Shown: positions 45,734-54,894, counted from the stretch's first letter. The stretch is 64,000 nt of DNA from QWOP01 sp003669605 (GCA_947481985.1 CANKIK010000003.1:1-64000); one strand, 5' to 3'. The notes: generated by a model not told the origin, from the letters alone. Program-made: numbers and translations.

Positions 45734-47346
45734 GGAGCGGGGGGATCCTGGAGGAGCGAGATGCGGAACTTGCCCAGGTTGTGGGTGCCGTCGGCGAACT
45801 GCTGGTCGATGGTGAACAGGAGAACGCTTCCCGCGGGCAGGACCACATCAGGAGCCAACTCAAACATCACGGAGTGGTCCTTGCCCACCTCCGGGGAGAT
45901 TGCCCAGCCAGATTCAGGGTTGTCGTCGAGGGTGGCGGCGGCCTCATAGCCCCCCTGCTCGAAATCGGCCTTGGCGGTCGCGAACTTGACGGCATTGGGA
46001 GCGTCGGCGGCCCCCGGGGCACCGGAATTGAGCGCGAACCGGCTGACGACCAGATTCCCGTTGCCCGCGCGGCCCGGCCCCATCGCCGGCAGGCTGGGAT
46101 CGGCAAGGGCGTCGAGCTTCACGGCCTTGACCGCACCCCCTGCCGGCACCACGGCCTTGAGCGTGTAGCTGTCCTTGGCGAGGTTGCCTGTCACCACCAC
46201 CACGCCGTCGGCGGCGATCGCGGCAGTCGCTCCAGCGGAACTGGCGAATTCACTCGGCACCAGCGCCACGAGCACCGGCACGGCCGGGGCGGGGGGGGGT
46301 GGCAGCGGTACCAACTGCGGCTCGGGCACCGGCACGATCCGGCCGCCGGTATGGCTGCCGACGAACATCGTCTTCCCATCTGGCGCCACCGCCAGGCACC
46401 ACACACTCGACTTCGCCACCCCCTCAGGATGGGCCGGGCCAAACTGCTCGGCCTTCGTCGCCACATCCCAAAACTTCACAGCACCGTCGAGGCTCGCGGT
46501 CGCCAAGCGGGTGTTGTCGGGGGTGAAGGCGATGCTCGTCACCCAATCCTTGTGACCGGCAAGCGTGCCATGTTCCTTGGAGTCGGCCGTGTTCCAGATC
46601 TTCACCAACCGGTCGGCCCCGGCGGTGGCGAGTTTCGAGCCGTCGGGGGAATAGGCCACAGCCCACAGCGAGTCGCCGTGCCCTTCGAGTTTGCCCTTCT
46701 CAGTGCCGCCGGCGACGTCCCACAACTTGACGATCTTGTCGCCGCCGCCAGTGGCGAGGGTGGCTCCGTCGGGAGAGAAGGCGATGCTCGTCACCGGCCC
46801 GCCGTGGGCGGCGATCGTGCGGACTTCGTTGTTGTTGGCGGTGTCCCAGACGACCACCGTGCCATCCTCCCCCGCCGTGGCCAGTTTGGTGCCATCGGGG
46901 GAGAAGTCGAGCGAACGCACCCAGCCCTTGTGTTTCTTGAGATCGGCCTTGAGGGCCCGGCCCGGGAGGTCCCAGAGCTTCACCAGCCCGTCGTAGCCGG
47001 CCGTGGCGGCGAGCTTCCCGTCTCCGGAGGCCTTGATGGCCCACACGGCGGTGGGATGGCCAGCCAGTTCGCCGGCCCGATTGCCATCGGCCGGATTCCA
47101 GATCGTCGCATCACCGGGACGGTAGAGGAGGCTTTCGCCGCCGGAGGTGAGGAGCTGGCCACCGTCATTGGTGTAGTCGGCGGCGATCACCCAGCGGGTG
47201 AGGGCAGCGAGATTCGCCGCCGGAGCGGGGGGGACTGCGTCTTGAGCGCGAGCCGCGGACAACCCCGCCAGTCCGAGCAATCCCGCACACAGCGACAACG
47301 CCCACAGCGCGGCACACGGGAGAAGAGAGGGACGGCAGCGAATCAT
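45724..47346 (-). CDS. Secreted WD40-repeat protein
   Basis: A 540-residue exported protein with a signal peptide (cleavage near ARA/QD). Six to seven WD40 repeats span residues about 85-330, each with the GH...WD pattern (GHPTAVWAI, KLWDLPG, VVWDTANNN, KLWDVAGG, KIWNTADS, KFWDVAT). A proline-rich linker and a C-terminal beta-sandwich follow (DNPESGWAISPEVGKDHSVM, DGTHNLGKFRISL). That module is typical of planctomycete secreted proteins. It is probably a periplasmic scaffold. The start is 198 nt from the divergent isomerase gene. The stop lies in a tandem repeat. Confidence 0.88.
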   Translation of the reverse strand: MIRCRPSLLPCAALWALSLCAGLLGLAGLSAARAQDAVPPAPAANLAALTRWVIAADYTNDGGQLLTSGGESLLYRPGDATIWNPADGNRAGELAGHPTAVWAIKASGDGKLAATAGYDGLVKLWDLPGRALKADLKKHKGWVRSLDFSPDGTKLATAGEDGTVVVWDTANNNEVRTIAAHGGPVTSIAFSPDGATLATGGGDKIVKLWDVAGGTEKGKLEGHGDSLWAVAYSPDGSKLATAGADRLVKIWNTADSKEHGTLAGHKDWVTSIAFTPDNTRLATASLDGAVKFWDVATKAEQFGPAHPEGVAKSSVWCLAVAPDGKTMFVGSHTGGRIVPVPEPQLVPLPPPPAPAVPVLVALVPSEFASSAGATAAIAADGVVVVTGNLAKDSYTLKAVVPAGGAVKAVKLDALADPSLPAMGPGRAGNGNLVVSRFALNSGAPGAADAPNAVKFATAKADFEQGGYEAAATLDDNPESGWAISPEVGKDHSVMFELAPDVVLPAGSVLLFTIDQQFADGTHNLGKFRISLLQDPPAPAK

Positions 47347-47458
47347 GGATCGGCTCCTCTGTCTGGATACTCAAAGTGGCTGAACGTGCAGTCACCGGCG
47401 ACGGGTCGTGACGGGGGCCGGCAGCGCCCTTCCACCCCCCCACGCCATCGCGGTGAAG

Positions 47459-47489
47459 AGTATAGTTTGCCAGCCCCCCCCAATTCCAA
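47459..47489 (-). promoter_or_regulatory. Candidate promoter of WD40 gene
   Basis: On the minus strand TTGGAA and TATACT are separated by 19 nt, about 110 nt before the WD40 start, in the divergent gap with the isomerase gene. The spacing is longer than ideal. Confidence 0.25.
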
Positions 47490-47543
47490 CCGCGCCCGGG
47501 AAGGATACCCCCGGGTTGCTCTTCTTCAGTTTCCCCGCAAAGG

Positions 47544-49292
47544 ATGCCTCGCGCCATGGCCGCCTCCGACCGCTCGAAGTCCAAAGTTCCGTCCAAAACC
47601 ACAGGCCAGGGACCCGCCGGCAGAGGGAAGGCCAAGGGGGGAAAACAACGCGACTGTGTGCTCGTGGCCAGCGGCGACCTCCGTGAGGAGGCCAATCGGG
47701 CCTGCTGGCCGGCGCAAAAGCAGATGGAGGCCGAGTTGGCGAAAGCCTTCGCCGCCGCCGGTTGCAACCTCGTCCGTGGCCACTCCCCGTCGAAATCCCG
47801 CGGCCACGGCTTTATCGCCAGCGCCCGCGAGGGGCTCGACGCCTTCGCCGCCATCGATCCCCAGGCGCCGCTTGTGGTCGCCGAGGCGGTGTGGCAGTAC
47901 TCCAACCACGTTCTGCCGGGATTGTGCACGCACGCCGGTCCGATCCTCACCGTCGCCAATTGGTCGGGGCAGTGGCCGGGGCTGGTGGGAATGCTCAATC
48001 TCAATGGCTCGCTCACCAAGGCCGGTGTCCCCTACGCCACCCTGTGGGCCGACGACTTCTCTGCCCCGAGTTTCCAGCGGCATCTGCAGTCTTGGCTCGA
48101 GACGGGGAAAGTGGACCACGACACCAGTCATGTCGTGCCGCTGGCAAAGGTGACGCTGCCGGCGAAGCTCGCGCACGTAGGGGCTGCCATCGCCTCCGAC
48201 CTGCGGAAGCGCAAGGCGCTGATGGGTGTCTTCGACGAGGGCTGCATGGGGATGTACAACGCCATCATCCCCGACCGTCTCCTCCATGCCACGGGGGTCT
48301 TCAAGGAGCGACTCAGCCAAAGCGCTCTGTACCACGAGACGATGCAGGTCTCCGAGGCCGAGGCCCGCGAGGTGCTTCGCTGGCTGGAGAATGCCGGCAT
48401 GACCTTCCATTTCGGCAAGGACGAGGCCACCCATCTGACTCGCGCGCAGGTGCTCATGCAGTGCCGGATGTACGTCGCGACGCTGCGGATCGCGGATCGC
48501 TTCGGCTGCGATCTGGTCGGCATCCAGTACCAACAGGGTCTCAAGGACCTGCTCCCGGCGAGTGATCTGGTGGAAGGGATGCTCAACGATTCGAAACGCC
48601 CTCCGGTCTGCGCGGTGGGATCGACCAAGCCGATCTTCAAAGGCAAACCGCTGACGCACTTCAACGAGGTCGATGAGTGCGCCGGTCTCGACGGTCTGCT
48701 GACGTCGCGCGTCCATGAGGCGCTCGGTGAACCGACCGAGAACACGCTCCACGACATCCGCTGGGGCGACTGGGATCAGTCGCACTCCACCGATCAGTGG
48801 GTGTGGGTGTTCGAGATCTCGGGGGGGGCCCCGCCGGCACATTTCATCGGGGGCTGGAAGGGGGCCGAAGGGCACCGCCAACCGCCGATGTACTTCCGGC
48901 TCGGCGGCTCGACGCTCGCCGGCGTCAGCAAGCCCGGCGAGATCGTCTGGAGCCGGATCTGGGTCGATGGCACTGGCGCCACCGAGAAGTTGTGCATGGA
49001 CATCGGCCGCGCGGGGGTCGTGAGGCTCCCCGAGGAGGAGACACGGCGGCGGCTGGAGTCGACGACCAAGCAGTGGCCGATCATGCATGCAGTGACGTAC
49101 GGAGTCTCCCGCGACCAGATGATGGCCCGCCACAAGGCCAATCATGTCCAGGTGGCCTACGCCACAGACGCCGCCGCGGCCGACCGCTGCGCCTTGGCGA
49201 AAGCGGCGGCCGCTCGAGACCTCGGAATTGAGGTCCATTTCTGCGGCACGCGGGCTGCTGGCGGGGCGGCGAGCAGTCGCTGGGACGCCTAA
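47544..49292 (+). CDS. L-fucose isomerase-like protein
   Basis: A 582-residue protein related to L-fucose/L-arabinose isomerases, which interconvert aldose and ketose sugars with a metal. Strong family stretches are DEGCMGMYNAIIPDRLLH, DLVGIQYQQGLKDLLPASDL, HFNEVDECAGLDGLL, GGSTLAGVSKPGEIVWSR and KQWPIMHAVTYGVSRDQMMA. The first 35 residues are Lys/Ser/Gly-rich and unrelated to the family. ATG 47556 is an alternative start that would place AAAGG at a normal distance. True substrate is uncertain. An FGGY kinase lies 3 kb downstream on the same strand. Confidence 0.8.
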   Translation: MPRAMAASDRSKSKVPSKTTGQGPAGRGKAKGGKQRDCVLVASGDLREEANRACWPAQKQMEAELAKAFAAAGCNLVRGHSPSKSRGHGFIASAREGLDAFAAIDPQAPLVVAEAVWQYSNHVLPGLCTHAGPILTVANWSGQWPGLVGMLNLNGSLTKAGVPYATLWADDFSAPSFQRHLQSWLETGKVDHDTSHVVPLAKVTLPAKLAHVGAAIASDLRKRKALMGVFDEGCMGMYNAIIPDRLLHATGVFKERLSQSALYHETMQVSEAEAREVLRWLENAGMTFHFGKDEATHLTRAQVLMQCRMYVATLRIADRFGCDLVGIQYQQGLKDLLPASDLVEGMLNDSKRPPVCAVGSTKPIFKGKPLTHFNEVDECAGLDGLLTSRVHEALGEPTENTLHDIRWGDWDQSHSTDQWVWVFEISGGAPPAHFIGGWKGAEGHRQPPMYFRLGGSTLAGVSKPGEIVWSRIWVDGTGATEKLCMDIGRAGVVRLPEEETRRRLESTTKQWPIMHAVTYGVSRDQMMARHKANHVQVAYATDAAAADRCALAKAAAARDLGIEVHFCGTRAAGGAASSRWDA

Positions 49293-49304
49293 GGCGCATC
49301 GTTT

Positions 49305-51926
49305 TCAAAAGACGGGCAGGATCCACGCCCCGCCTGCCGCTCTCGCAGTCAACGTGACCCCAGCGATCTTCACCGTGGGATTGTCGAGGCGATGGACCTG
49401 CACCTCGCCGGCTGATACCGAGTAGAGGAAGTCGCCGATCCGCACCCCGCGTTCGACGGCGCTTTCGTGGCTGATCTCGCCGAGGAGCGTGAATGCACCG
49501 TCGGCGGCTAGATCGACCCGGAAGACCACCAATCCAGTGCTGTTGCTCCACCAATCCCCCTGCTGCACCGGGAGGGTGAGGATCCCCTGCTCCGGGAACC
49601 AGGCCAGCGCGTGATGATCCCACAGTGCACTCGACCACGACTGCCAGCCATCCCCGGCAAACGTGTAGGTCGACACCCGCCGCGGGCTGGCCGGATTGCC
49701 GACATCGAACACCGAGAGTTGCAGGCCCTGGACGCGGCCGGTGGCCGGATCGACGTCGCGGCCGATGCCGAGGAGATGGGTGGCATCGAGGGGCTGGAGG
49801 TAGGAGGAGTACCCGGGGACCTTCAGCTCACCCACCACCTGCGGACGGGTGGGGTCGGCCAAGTCGATGACAAACAGCGGGTCAACCAGCCGGAACGTAC
49901 TCACGTAGGCGACGTCACCAACGAACCGGCTGGAGTAGATCCGCTCCCCAGGAGCGAGATTCTTGACGGCCCCAACGGTGACGAGGTTGCCACCGGTCTC
50001 CCCGAGCACGAACACGCCGCTGGAGGAATTGGTGGCGTTCCAGTCTCCGCCGCTGCCCCAGTTGGTAGTCGCCACCCGGAGGAGCCCGTCGTACTCATCG
50101 AGCGAGAATTGATCGAGGGTCATCCCGGGCACCGCGCCCATCGACACCAGCGGCACTCCTTCAACATCAAGAGCGAAGTGGTAGATGTTCGTCGTCAGCC
50201 CGTTGTCCCGCGAGTCCCACCAACTACCCCAGTTCGTGGCCGAGACATAGAGGCCCGTCGTCGAGGCGTAGACGGTCCCCGAGACCCCGGCCACGCTTGT
50301 CAACGATTCCGGCCCCGCCGTGTCGTCGGTGATATCGAACTCGACGACCGCGAGCATGGTGGCCGACTGAGATTTGACGGGAACGTAGGTATGGTCGACG
50401 GTGGCGAGGGAGCCGGAGGAGGTCTCACCAGAGGCTGCGGTGACGGTGTAGGTCGGCAGGGCATGGTCGGTCCACGCCTTCTCGAGCCGGGCCCGGTAGG
50501 CCGCCGCGTCCTCGTAGACATACTGCTGCCCACCGGCAGGCCAGATCAGCTCGATCGGGGGGAGGATCGTCGTGACTATTCCATCGGCATCGGTGAAACT
50601 CACCGGGTCGGCGGTGAACGGCGGGGTCGGATTGCCGTCGGTGCCCCCCACTGGCAGCAGCGCCGGCGCGGGGATGTCGAGGTTGTCCTGGGCGACGACG
50701 AACACGCGGCCATCGATCTCGCGGGCGTCGACGAGCCAGCCGTCGAGGACCGTCTTCTCAAGCACCTGCGGATGGAATCCATCCGTGACGTCAATCACAG
50801 TCACGATCACCTGCGATTGCCACTGCCCGCCCCCCCACCATCCAAACCTCCCGATCGAGGGCTGCGTCCCGCCGTCGGTGGCGGAAGTCGTCCAGCGGTT
50901 GTCCTGCGAGATGACTGTCAACCGGCTGCCGCTGAGGAACAGCGACCGCTCGTCGCCGTCGACCGCGATGTGGCTCGCGAGTGCGAGTGCGTCGGCGGGC
51001 CAGGCACTGACGATGTCGACCCCATCACCGGCCAGCAGGTAGAGCGCTCGGCCGTCGGTCTTGACGATGTCGCCCTCTTCGACCCCAGCGACCTGATTGT
51101 TGGTCCCGGAGAAGTCGGTCGGTGCCGACGTCGGGACAATGCCATCCTGGCGGGACATATACGCAATCGGCCACCACGAGACCGTCTGGCCGAGTTGCCC
51201 TCCCCACTGTGCCATGGCGGCGTCGATGTACCAGTTCTTCAGCTGTTCGTCGCTGGTCACCGTGCGGAGCGGGTTGGTGCTCTCGTTGCCGATCAGCGTC
51301 TCGCCGCGGTCGAGCCGCGCGCTGTCGGTGCCCTGGATCCCGTAGAGACGGTCGATCCCGGCCCCGCCCACCAGCCTGTTCTTCCCGGCGCCGCCGCGGA
51401 TGGTGTCGGCCCCTGAGTTGCCGTAGAGGTCGTCGTTGCCTCCGCCCCCCACCAGCGAGTCGTCCCCGACCCCCCCCTCGATCGTGTCACCGCCATCACC
51501 GCCGTTGAGCACGTCCTTCCCAGGACCACCTTCGATATGGTCGGCGGCATTGCCCCCTTGAATGATGTCGTTGCCCTGTCCACCGACCAGCCAGGTGCGG
51601 ATCTTTGTGTTGCCGGGGAGGTCGATGGTGATCGTGTCGTCGCCGCGGCCACCGAAGACCTGGATCACGCGCACCGCCGACTCGCGGCGGGTGCCGACCA
51701 CCGTCCCGTTGACAACGGCCCGGATTCGCGAGGCATCAATCGGATCACGGTCGACGATGATCGTGTCATCGAAGTGCCCGTGGACATGGTCTCCGGTGAT
51801 CCGCCACACAGCGGTGGCCACATCCGCCGCCATCGGCTGCCGGGCCTCCAGCCGCTCGAAAGAAGGAAGGGGTCGGGCGGCTCGGTCACGCTGCAGAGAA
51901 CGGCGCCGACGGCTGGGGCTGGGCAT
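49305..51926 (-). CDS. Surface protein: RTX-type repeats plus C-terminal beta-propeller
   Basis: An 873-residue exported protein. Its basic N-terminus followed by SFERLEARQPMAAD matches the planctomycete LEPR-type export motif. Residues about 95-215 hold RTX calcium-binding nonapeptides (GGPGKDVLNGGDGGDTIEGG and so on). From about 255 a Beta_propel-type domain follows (AGVEEGDIVKTDGRALYLLA, RIYSSRFVGDVAYVSTFRLV). ATG 51926 has AAGGA 5 nt upstream; the frame extends to a GTG at 51941. It is likely a calcium-stabilised cell-surface adhesin or matrix protein. It separates the isomerase-like and kinase genes and faces the opposite way. Confidence 0.85.
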   Translation of the reverse strand: MPSPSRRRRSLQRDRAARPLPSFERLEARQPMAADVATAVWRITGDHVHGHFDDTIIVDRDPIDASRIRAVVNGTVVGTRRESAVRVIQVFGGRGDDTITIDLPGNTKIRTWLVGGQGNDIIQGGNAADHIEGGPGKDVLNGGDGGDTIEGGVGDDSLVGGGGNDDLYGNSGADTIRGGAGKNRLVGGAGIDRLYGIQGTDSARLDRGETLIGNESTNPLRTVTSDEQLKNWYIDAAMAQWGGQLGQTVSWWPIAYMSRQDGIVPTSAPTDFSGTNNQVAGVEEGDIVKTDGRALYLLAGDGVDIVSAWPADALALASHIAVDGDERSLFLSGSRLTVISQDNRWTTSATDGGTQPSIGRFGWWGGGQWQSQVIVTVIDVTDGFHPQVLEKTVLDGWLVDAREIDGRVFVVAQDNLDIPAPALLPVGGTDGNPTPPFTADPVSFTDADGIVTTILPPIELIWPAGGQQYVYEDAAAYRARLEKAWTDHALPTYTVTAASGETSSGSLATVDHTYVPVKSQSATMLAVVEFDITDDTAGPESLTSVAGVSGTVYASTTGLYVSATNWGSWWDSRDNGLTTNIYHFALDVEGVPLVSMGAVPGMTLDQFSLDEYDGLLRVATTNWGSGGDWNATNSSSGVFVLGETGGNLVTVGAVKNLAPGERIYSSRFVGDVAYVSTFRLVDPLFVIDLADPTRPQVVGELKVPGYSSYLQPLDATHLLGIGRDVDPATGRVQGLQLSVFDVGNPASPRRVSTYTFAGDGWQSWSSALWDHHALAWFPEQGILTLPVQQGDWWSNSTGLVVFRVDLAADGAFTLLGEISHESAVERGVRIGDFLYSVSAGEVQVHRLDNPTVKIAGVTLTARAAGGAWILPVF

Positions 51927-52253
51927 GGGCTTCCTTCGCACGGATTGGCAAACTGCGACGGGAGACCGAATGCCCCCTGCCTGCCGCTCCTAATAGGCTA
52001 GTGAATGCCTCCGACCACCGCAATATTCGTGGCCGACACGAGCGACTCAGCGCTCAATCGCCTTTCACCAGTTCGCCGCCCCTCTCCAGCCCTTCGGCCC
52101 CTCCCCCTGCCGCGGTATCATCCGGCACGCCCCTCTGGCCTGCTGATCGGCGGGCCAGAGGGGCCGCGAGAGCTCCCATCGAAGCGCGGATCTGGCTGCG
52201 CTCCATCGCTGCACGTAAAAGACTTCCCCTTCGGCACTTCGAGGCACCTCTCC
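51927..52253. promoter_or_regulatory. Divergent gap with a strong 12-bp hairpin
   Basis: This 327-nt region separates divergent genes. At 52129-52140 and 52153-52164 GCCCCTCTGGCC and its exact complement form a 12-bp stem with a 12-nt loop, about 90 nt before the kinase start. No T run follows, so an operator or a leader-RNA structure is likelier than a terminator. No other motif was found. Confidence 0.5.
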
Positions 52254-53825
52254 ATGGATCCCATGCGCAACTCCGCCGGATCGACCAGCGGCTTTCTCGG
52301 CATCGATGCCGGCACGCAGGGCCTGTCGGTGATCTTCACCGACCACCACTTGAAGATCCTCGGCAGCGGCGGGGCAGGCTACGAGATGGTGCCTGGGCTG
52401 TTGCCAGAGTGCTACGAACAAATCCCCGGCGATTGGGAGCGGGCCCTTGGCCTTGCCATGGCAGCCCTCCGCAAGGATCTCGCCGCCCAGGGGATCCCGC
52501 TTGCCGTCGCGGCGATCGGCATCTCCGGGCAGATGCACGGCGAGGTGCTGGCTGATGCCTCTGGTGAATCCCTCGGCCCAGCGCGGCTGTGGTGCGACGG
52601 CCGCAATGAGACGGAAGCAGCGGAGCTCACCGAGCGACTCGGCGTCAAGATGCCCAAGCGGATCACCTCCGCACGCTTTTTGTGGACGATCCGTCACCGC
52701 CCCGATCTGGCCCGCCGCACCGCCCACCTCACCACCCCGGCCGGCTGGATCGCGAAGCGGCTGACGGGTCAGTGGCGGCTCGGCATCGGCGACGCCGCCG
52801 GGATGTTTCCGATTGACCAGGCGACTCTCGATTACGACCAAACACGTCTGGCCGACTACGACCGCCTCGTCGCCATCCAACCTGGCGGGCCCTTCCCGCC
52901 TTTGGCCGATCTGCTGCCGCGGGTCGCGAAAGCCGGTGAGGATGGGGGCGCGCTCGACTCCCACGGTGCCGCCCTCCTTGGGTTACCGGTGGGCACTCCC
53001 CTTGCGCCAGCCGAGGGAGATCAGCCGGCGGCACTGGCCGGGTCATTGATCGGCACAGCAGGACAGGTGTCGATGAGCTTCGGCACCAGTGTCGTCGCCA
53101 ACTCCGTTGGCGACCGGGCCTTCCAGGGGATCTCCCGCGCGGTCGACCACTTCTGCGCCCCTGACGGCAAGCCGATCAACATGGTCTGGATCCGCAACGG
53201 CACCACGCCGATGAACACCGTCGTCGGCATGTTCGGCCTCGCCGGCGCCGGCACTGGGAGCCACGCCTTTGAAACGCTCATGCCGCTGGTGCTGGCCGCG
53301 CCGGACGACTGCGGCGGGTTGCTGGCCCTCCCCTTCATGGATGACGAGCCGGGGCTCGGCGTGCAGCGCGGCGGCACGGCACTCGTGATGGGGCTTTCCG
53401 ATCGCAATGCCACGCCGGGCAACGTCGCCAAGGCGATGCTCTTGGCGACGATCTTCAATCTCCGTCACGGCAGTGACTTACTCGCAGCGCAGGGCTATCC
53501 GCGGACGGAGATCATTCTTTCTGGAGGACTCACCAAAACCCCCGCACTCGGCCAGATCATCGCCGACGCCTTCCACACGCCGGTGACGATTCTCTCTGGC
53601 GCTGCCGAGGGGAGCGCCTGGGGCGCGGCGCTTTTAGCCGCCTACCGGGCCGCCGTCCTCGCCGGCGACAGCCGCGACTGGGCGACCTTCCTTGACAGCC
53701 ATCACTCGGGGCAGCCGACCCGCTTCCTCCCCCGGCCGGCGGCGGTCAAGACGCTCGCCGCCGTCCACTCCCGCCACCAAAAGCTCCTCGCCGCGCAAGC
53801 CGCGCTCGACGCCGCGGCGGGGTGA
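52254..53825 (+). CDS. FGGY-family sugar kinase, xylulokinase-like
   Basis: A 523-residue ASKHA kinase that phosphorylates a ketose with ATP. FLGIDAGTQGLSVIF is the N-terminal phosphate-1 loop, AAIGISGQMHGEV the sugar-contact segment with the xylulokinase-type QMHG, and GRNETEAAEL follows. TEIILSGGLTKTPALGQIIAD is the adenosine motif. Its precise sugar cannot be told; xylulose is the best guess from QMHG. ATG 52254 has GAGG about 10 nt upstream. The stop codon lies inside the first unit of an 18-bp tandem repeat. Confidence 0.88.
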   Translation: MDPMRNSAGSTSGFLGIDAGTQGLSVIFTDHHLKILGSGGAGYEMVPGLLPECYEQIPGDWERALGLAMAALRKDLAAQGIPLAVAAIGISGQMHGEVLADASGESLGPARLWCDGRNETEAAELTERLGVKMPKRITSARFLWTIRHRPDLARRTAHLTTPAGWIAKRLTGQWRLGIGDAAGMFPIDQATLDYDQTRLADYDRLVAIQPGGPFPPLADLLPRVAKAGEDGGALDSHGAALLGLPVGTPLAPAEGDQPAALAGSLIGTAGQVSMSFGTSVVANSVGDRAFQGISRAVDHFCAPDGKPINMVWIRNGTTPMNTVVGMFGLAGAGTGSHAFETLMPLVLAAPDDCGGLLALPFMDDEPGLGVQRGGTALVMGLSDRNATPGNVAKAMLLATIFNLRHGSDLLAAQGYPRTEIILSGGLTKTPALGQIIADAFHTPVTILSGAAEGSAWGAALLAAYRAAVLAGDSRDWATFLDSHHSGQPTRFLPRPAAVKTLAAVHSRHQKLLAAQAALDAAAG

Positions 53826-53888
53826 GGCTTCGGGGCGGGGTGAGGCTTCGTGGCGGGGTGAGGCTTCGTGGCGGGGTGAGGCTTCGGG
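53817..53888. repeat. 18-bp tandem repeat containing a stop codon
   Basis: Four copies of a GCGGGGTGAGGCTTCG-type unit (last two bases GG or TG), starting within the final codons of the kinase gene. The TGA in the first copy is the gene's stop, and every later copy repeats it in the same frame. Confidence 0.95.
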
Positions 53889-54014
53889 GCGGCCCGTGCT
53901 CCGTCGCCGGACGTTCGCTGCGGCCCTCCATGGCCTCCGCTCTCTCCGCGCCGCCTGTGCTCCGCCCTCCGGGCTGCGCTTGCCGGCGAGGCCGGCTCCC
54001 GGAGCACGGGCCGC
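53889..54014. repeat. 126-bp inverted-repeat structure (candidate MITE or RNA hairpin)
   Basis: A 15-bp arm GCGGCCCGTGCTCCG at 53889-53903 is exactly complementary to 54000-54014. Just inside, TCGCCGG pairs with CCGGCGA. The core contains GGCCTCCGCTCT and GCCGCCTGTGCT blocks also seen at 24075-24105. It follows the 18-bp repeat directly and lies before the DUF433 gene. Confidence 0.6.
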
Positions 54015-54095
54015 CCCTCGCTGAAGAGGTGAAATCCCACGGTAAGATGTGAGTGCCAAAACCTCCTTGTCCGAGTCTCGAAAGCACGCTCCATC

Positions 54096-54320
54096 ATGAA
54101 CCGAATTACGGTCGACCCGAAGCAGATGAACGGCGTGCCGTGCATTCGTGGGCTTCGTATTCCCGTTGCCACCGTTGTCGCCATGGTGGCGGAGGGGATG
54201 ACACCCGACGAGATCCTCCGGAGCTTCCCCGACCTTGAAGCCGAGGATGTCCATGCGTCGCTGCTTTACGCCGCGGAGGCCGTGCGTGAGCGGGAACTTC
54301 CCCTCCGCCATGCGTCATGA
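54096..54320 (+). CDS. DUF433 antitoxin-like protein
   Basis: A 74-residue DUF433 protein with a winged-helix/HTH look: RITVDPKQMNGVPCIRGLRIPVATV, then GMTPDEILRSFPDLEAEDVHASLLYAA. DUF433 genes are typically the antitoxin next to PIN-like toxins. Its stop overlaps the start of the DUF5615 gene by 4 nt (ATGA). It probably neutralises that protein and may repress its own promoter, as is usual for such pairs. The 270-nt stretch before it is filled by the 18-bp repeat and the inverted-repeat structure. Confidence 0.9.
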   Translation: MNRITVDPKQMNGVPCIRGLRIPVATVVAMVAEGMTPDEILRSFPDLEAEDVHASLLYAAEAVRERELPLRHAS

Positions 54321-54718
54321 AGTTTCTGATCGACAACGCGCTTTCGCCTGTCGTCGCGGAGGGATTGCGTCGGTCTGGTCATGATGCGACGCATGTCAGG
54401 GACCATGGCTTGGCAGCCGCGGAAGATGCGCTGATCTTCGAATACGCGTTCCGCGAGCAGAGGGTGATCGTGTCGGCCGATACTGATTTCGGCACGCTGC
54501 TAGCGCTGCGCGAGGCCCGGCTGCCATCGGTCATCCTGTTTCGCGGTGCAACGCCCAAAAAGCCCGATCTGCAAACGCAACTCTTGCTGGCGAACCTGGA
54601 CGAGATCGCGACGATGCTGGAACGAGGCGCGATCGTGGTCATCGAGCCGCAACGGATGCGAGTCCGGATGCTGCCGATCAGCGGCCCGAAGGATTCGACT
54701 TCCGGCGATGGCGCCTGA
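54317..54718 (+). CDS. DUF5615 PIN-like toxin
   Basis: A 133-residue DUF5615 (PIN-like, VapC relative) protein, a presumed RNase toxin. Acidic residues expected of a PIN active site are visible: MKFLIDNALSP (Asp), VRDHGLAAAEDALIFEYA, and VSADTDFGTLLAL (Asp-x-Asp-Phe). It starts inside the DUF433 stop (ATGA), a classic toxin-antitoxin order with the antitoxin first. The C-terminal 15 residues (SGPKDSTSGDGA) are probably disordered. Confidence 0.9.
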   Translation: MKFLIDNALSPVVAEGLRRSGHDATHVRDHGLAAAEDALIFEYAFREQRVIVSADTDFGTLLALREARLPSVILFRGATPKKPDLQTQLLLANLDEIATMLERGAIVVIEPQRMRVRMLPISGPKDSTSGDGA

Positions 54719-54788
54719 AGACGCTGCCCGTGAACTCTTCACGACGACAGCGGCCTGCCCTCATCTGAGGGTACGTTCGCACCGCTCC

Positions 54789-54807
54789 CCCGCTTGAAGC
54801 AAGCGGG
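54789..54807 (+). terminator. Hairpin after the DUF433/DUF5615 pair
   Basis: CCCGCTTG and CAAGCGGG form a perfect 8-bp stem with a 3-nt loop, 70 nt past the toxin stop. Only TT follows, so terminator strength is uncertain. Confidence 0.4.
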
Positions 54808-54828
54808 TTCACCCGCGGGTCTATGCAC

Positions 54829-54858
54829 GGGAACCTTTCCCGGGCCCGTCTGTATAAC
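54829..54858 (+). promoter_or_regulatory. Candidate promoter of the ECF sigma operon
   Basis: GGGAACC (54829-54835), similar to the -35 of ECF-dependent promoters, is followed 17 nt later by TATAAC (54853-54858), about 36 nt before the sigma factor start. Autoregulation is plausible but unproven. Confidence 0.3.
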
Positions 54859-54894
54859 CCTTAGCGGGAGTTCAGTGCCACAGGGCAGGGCGCC

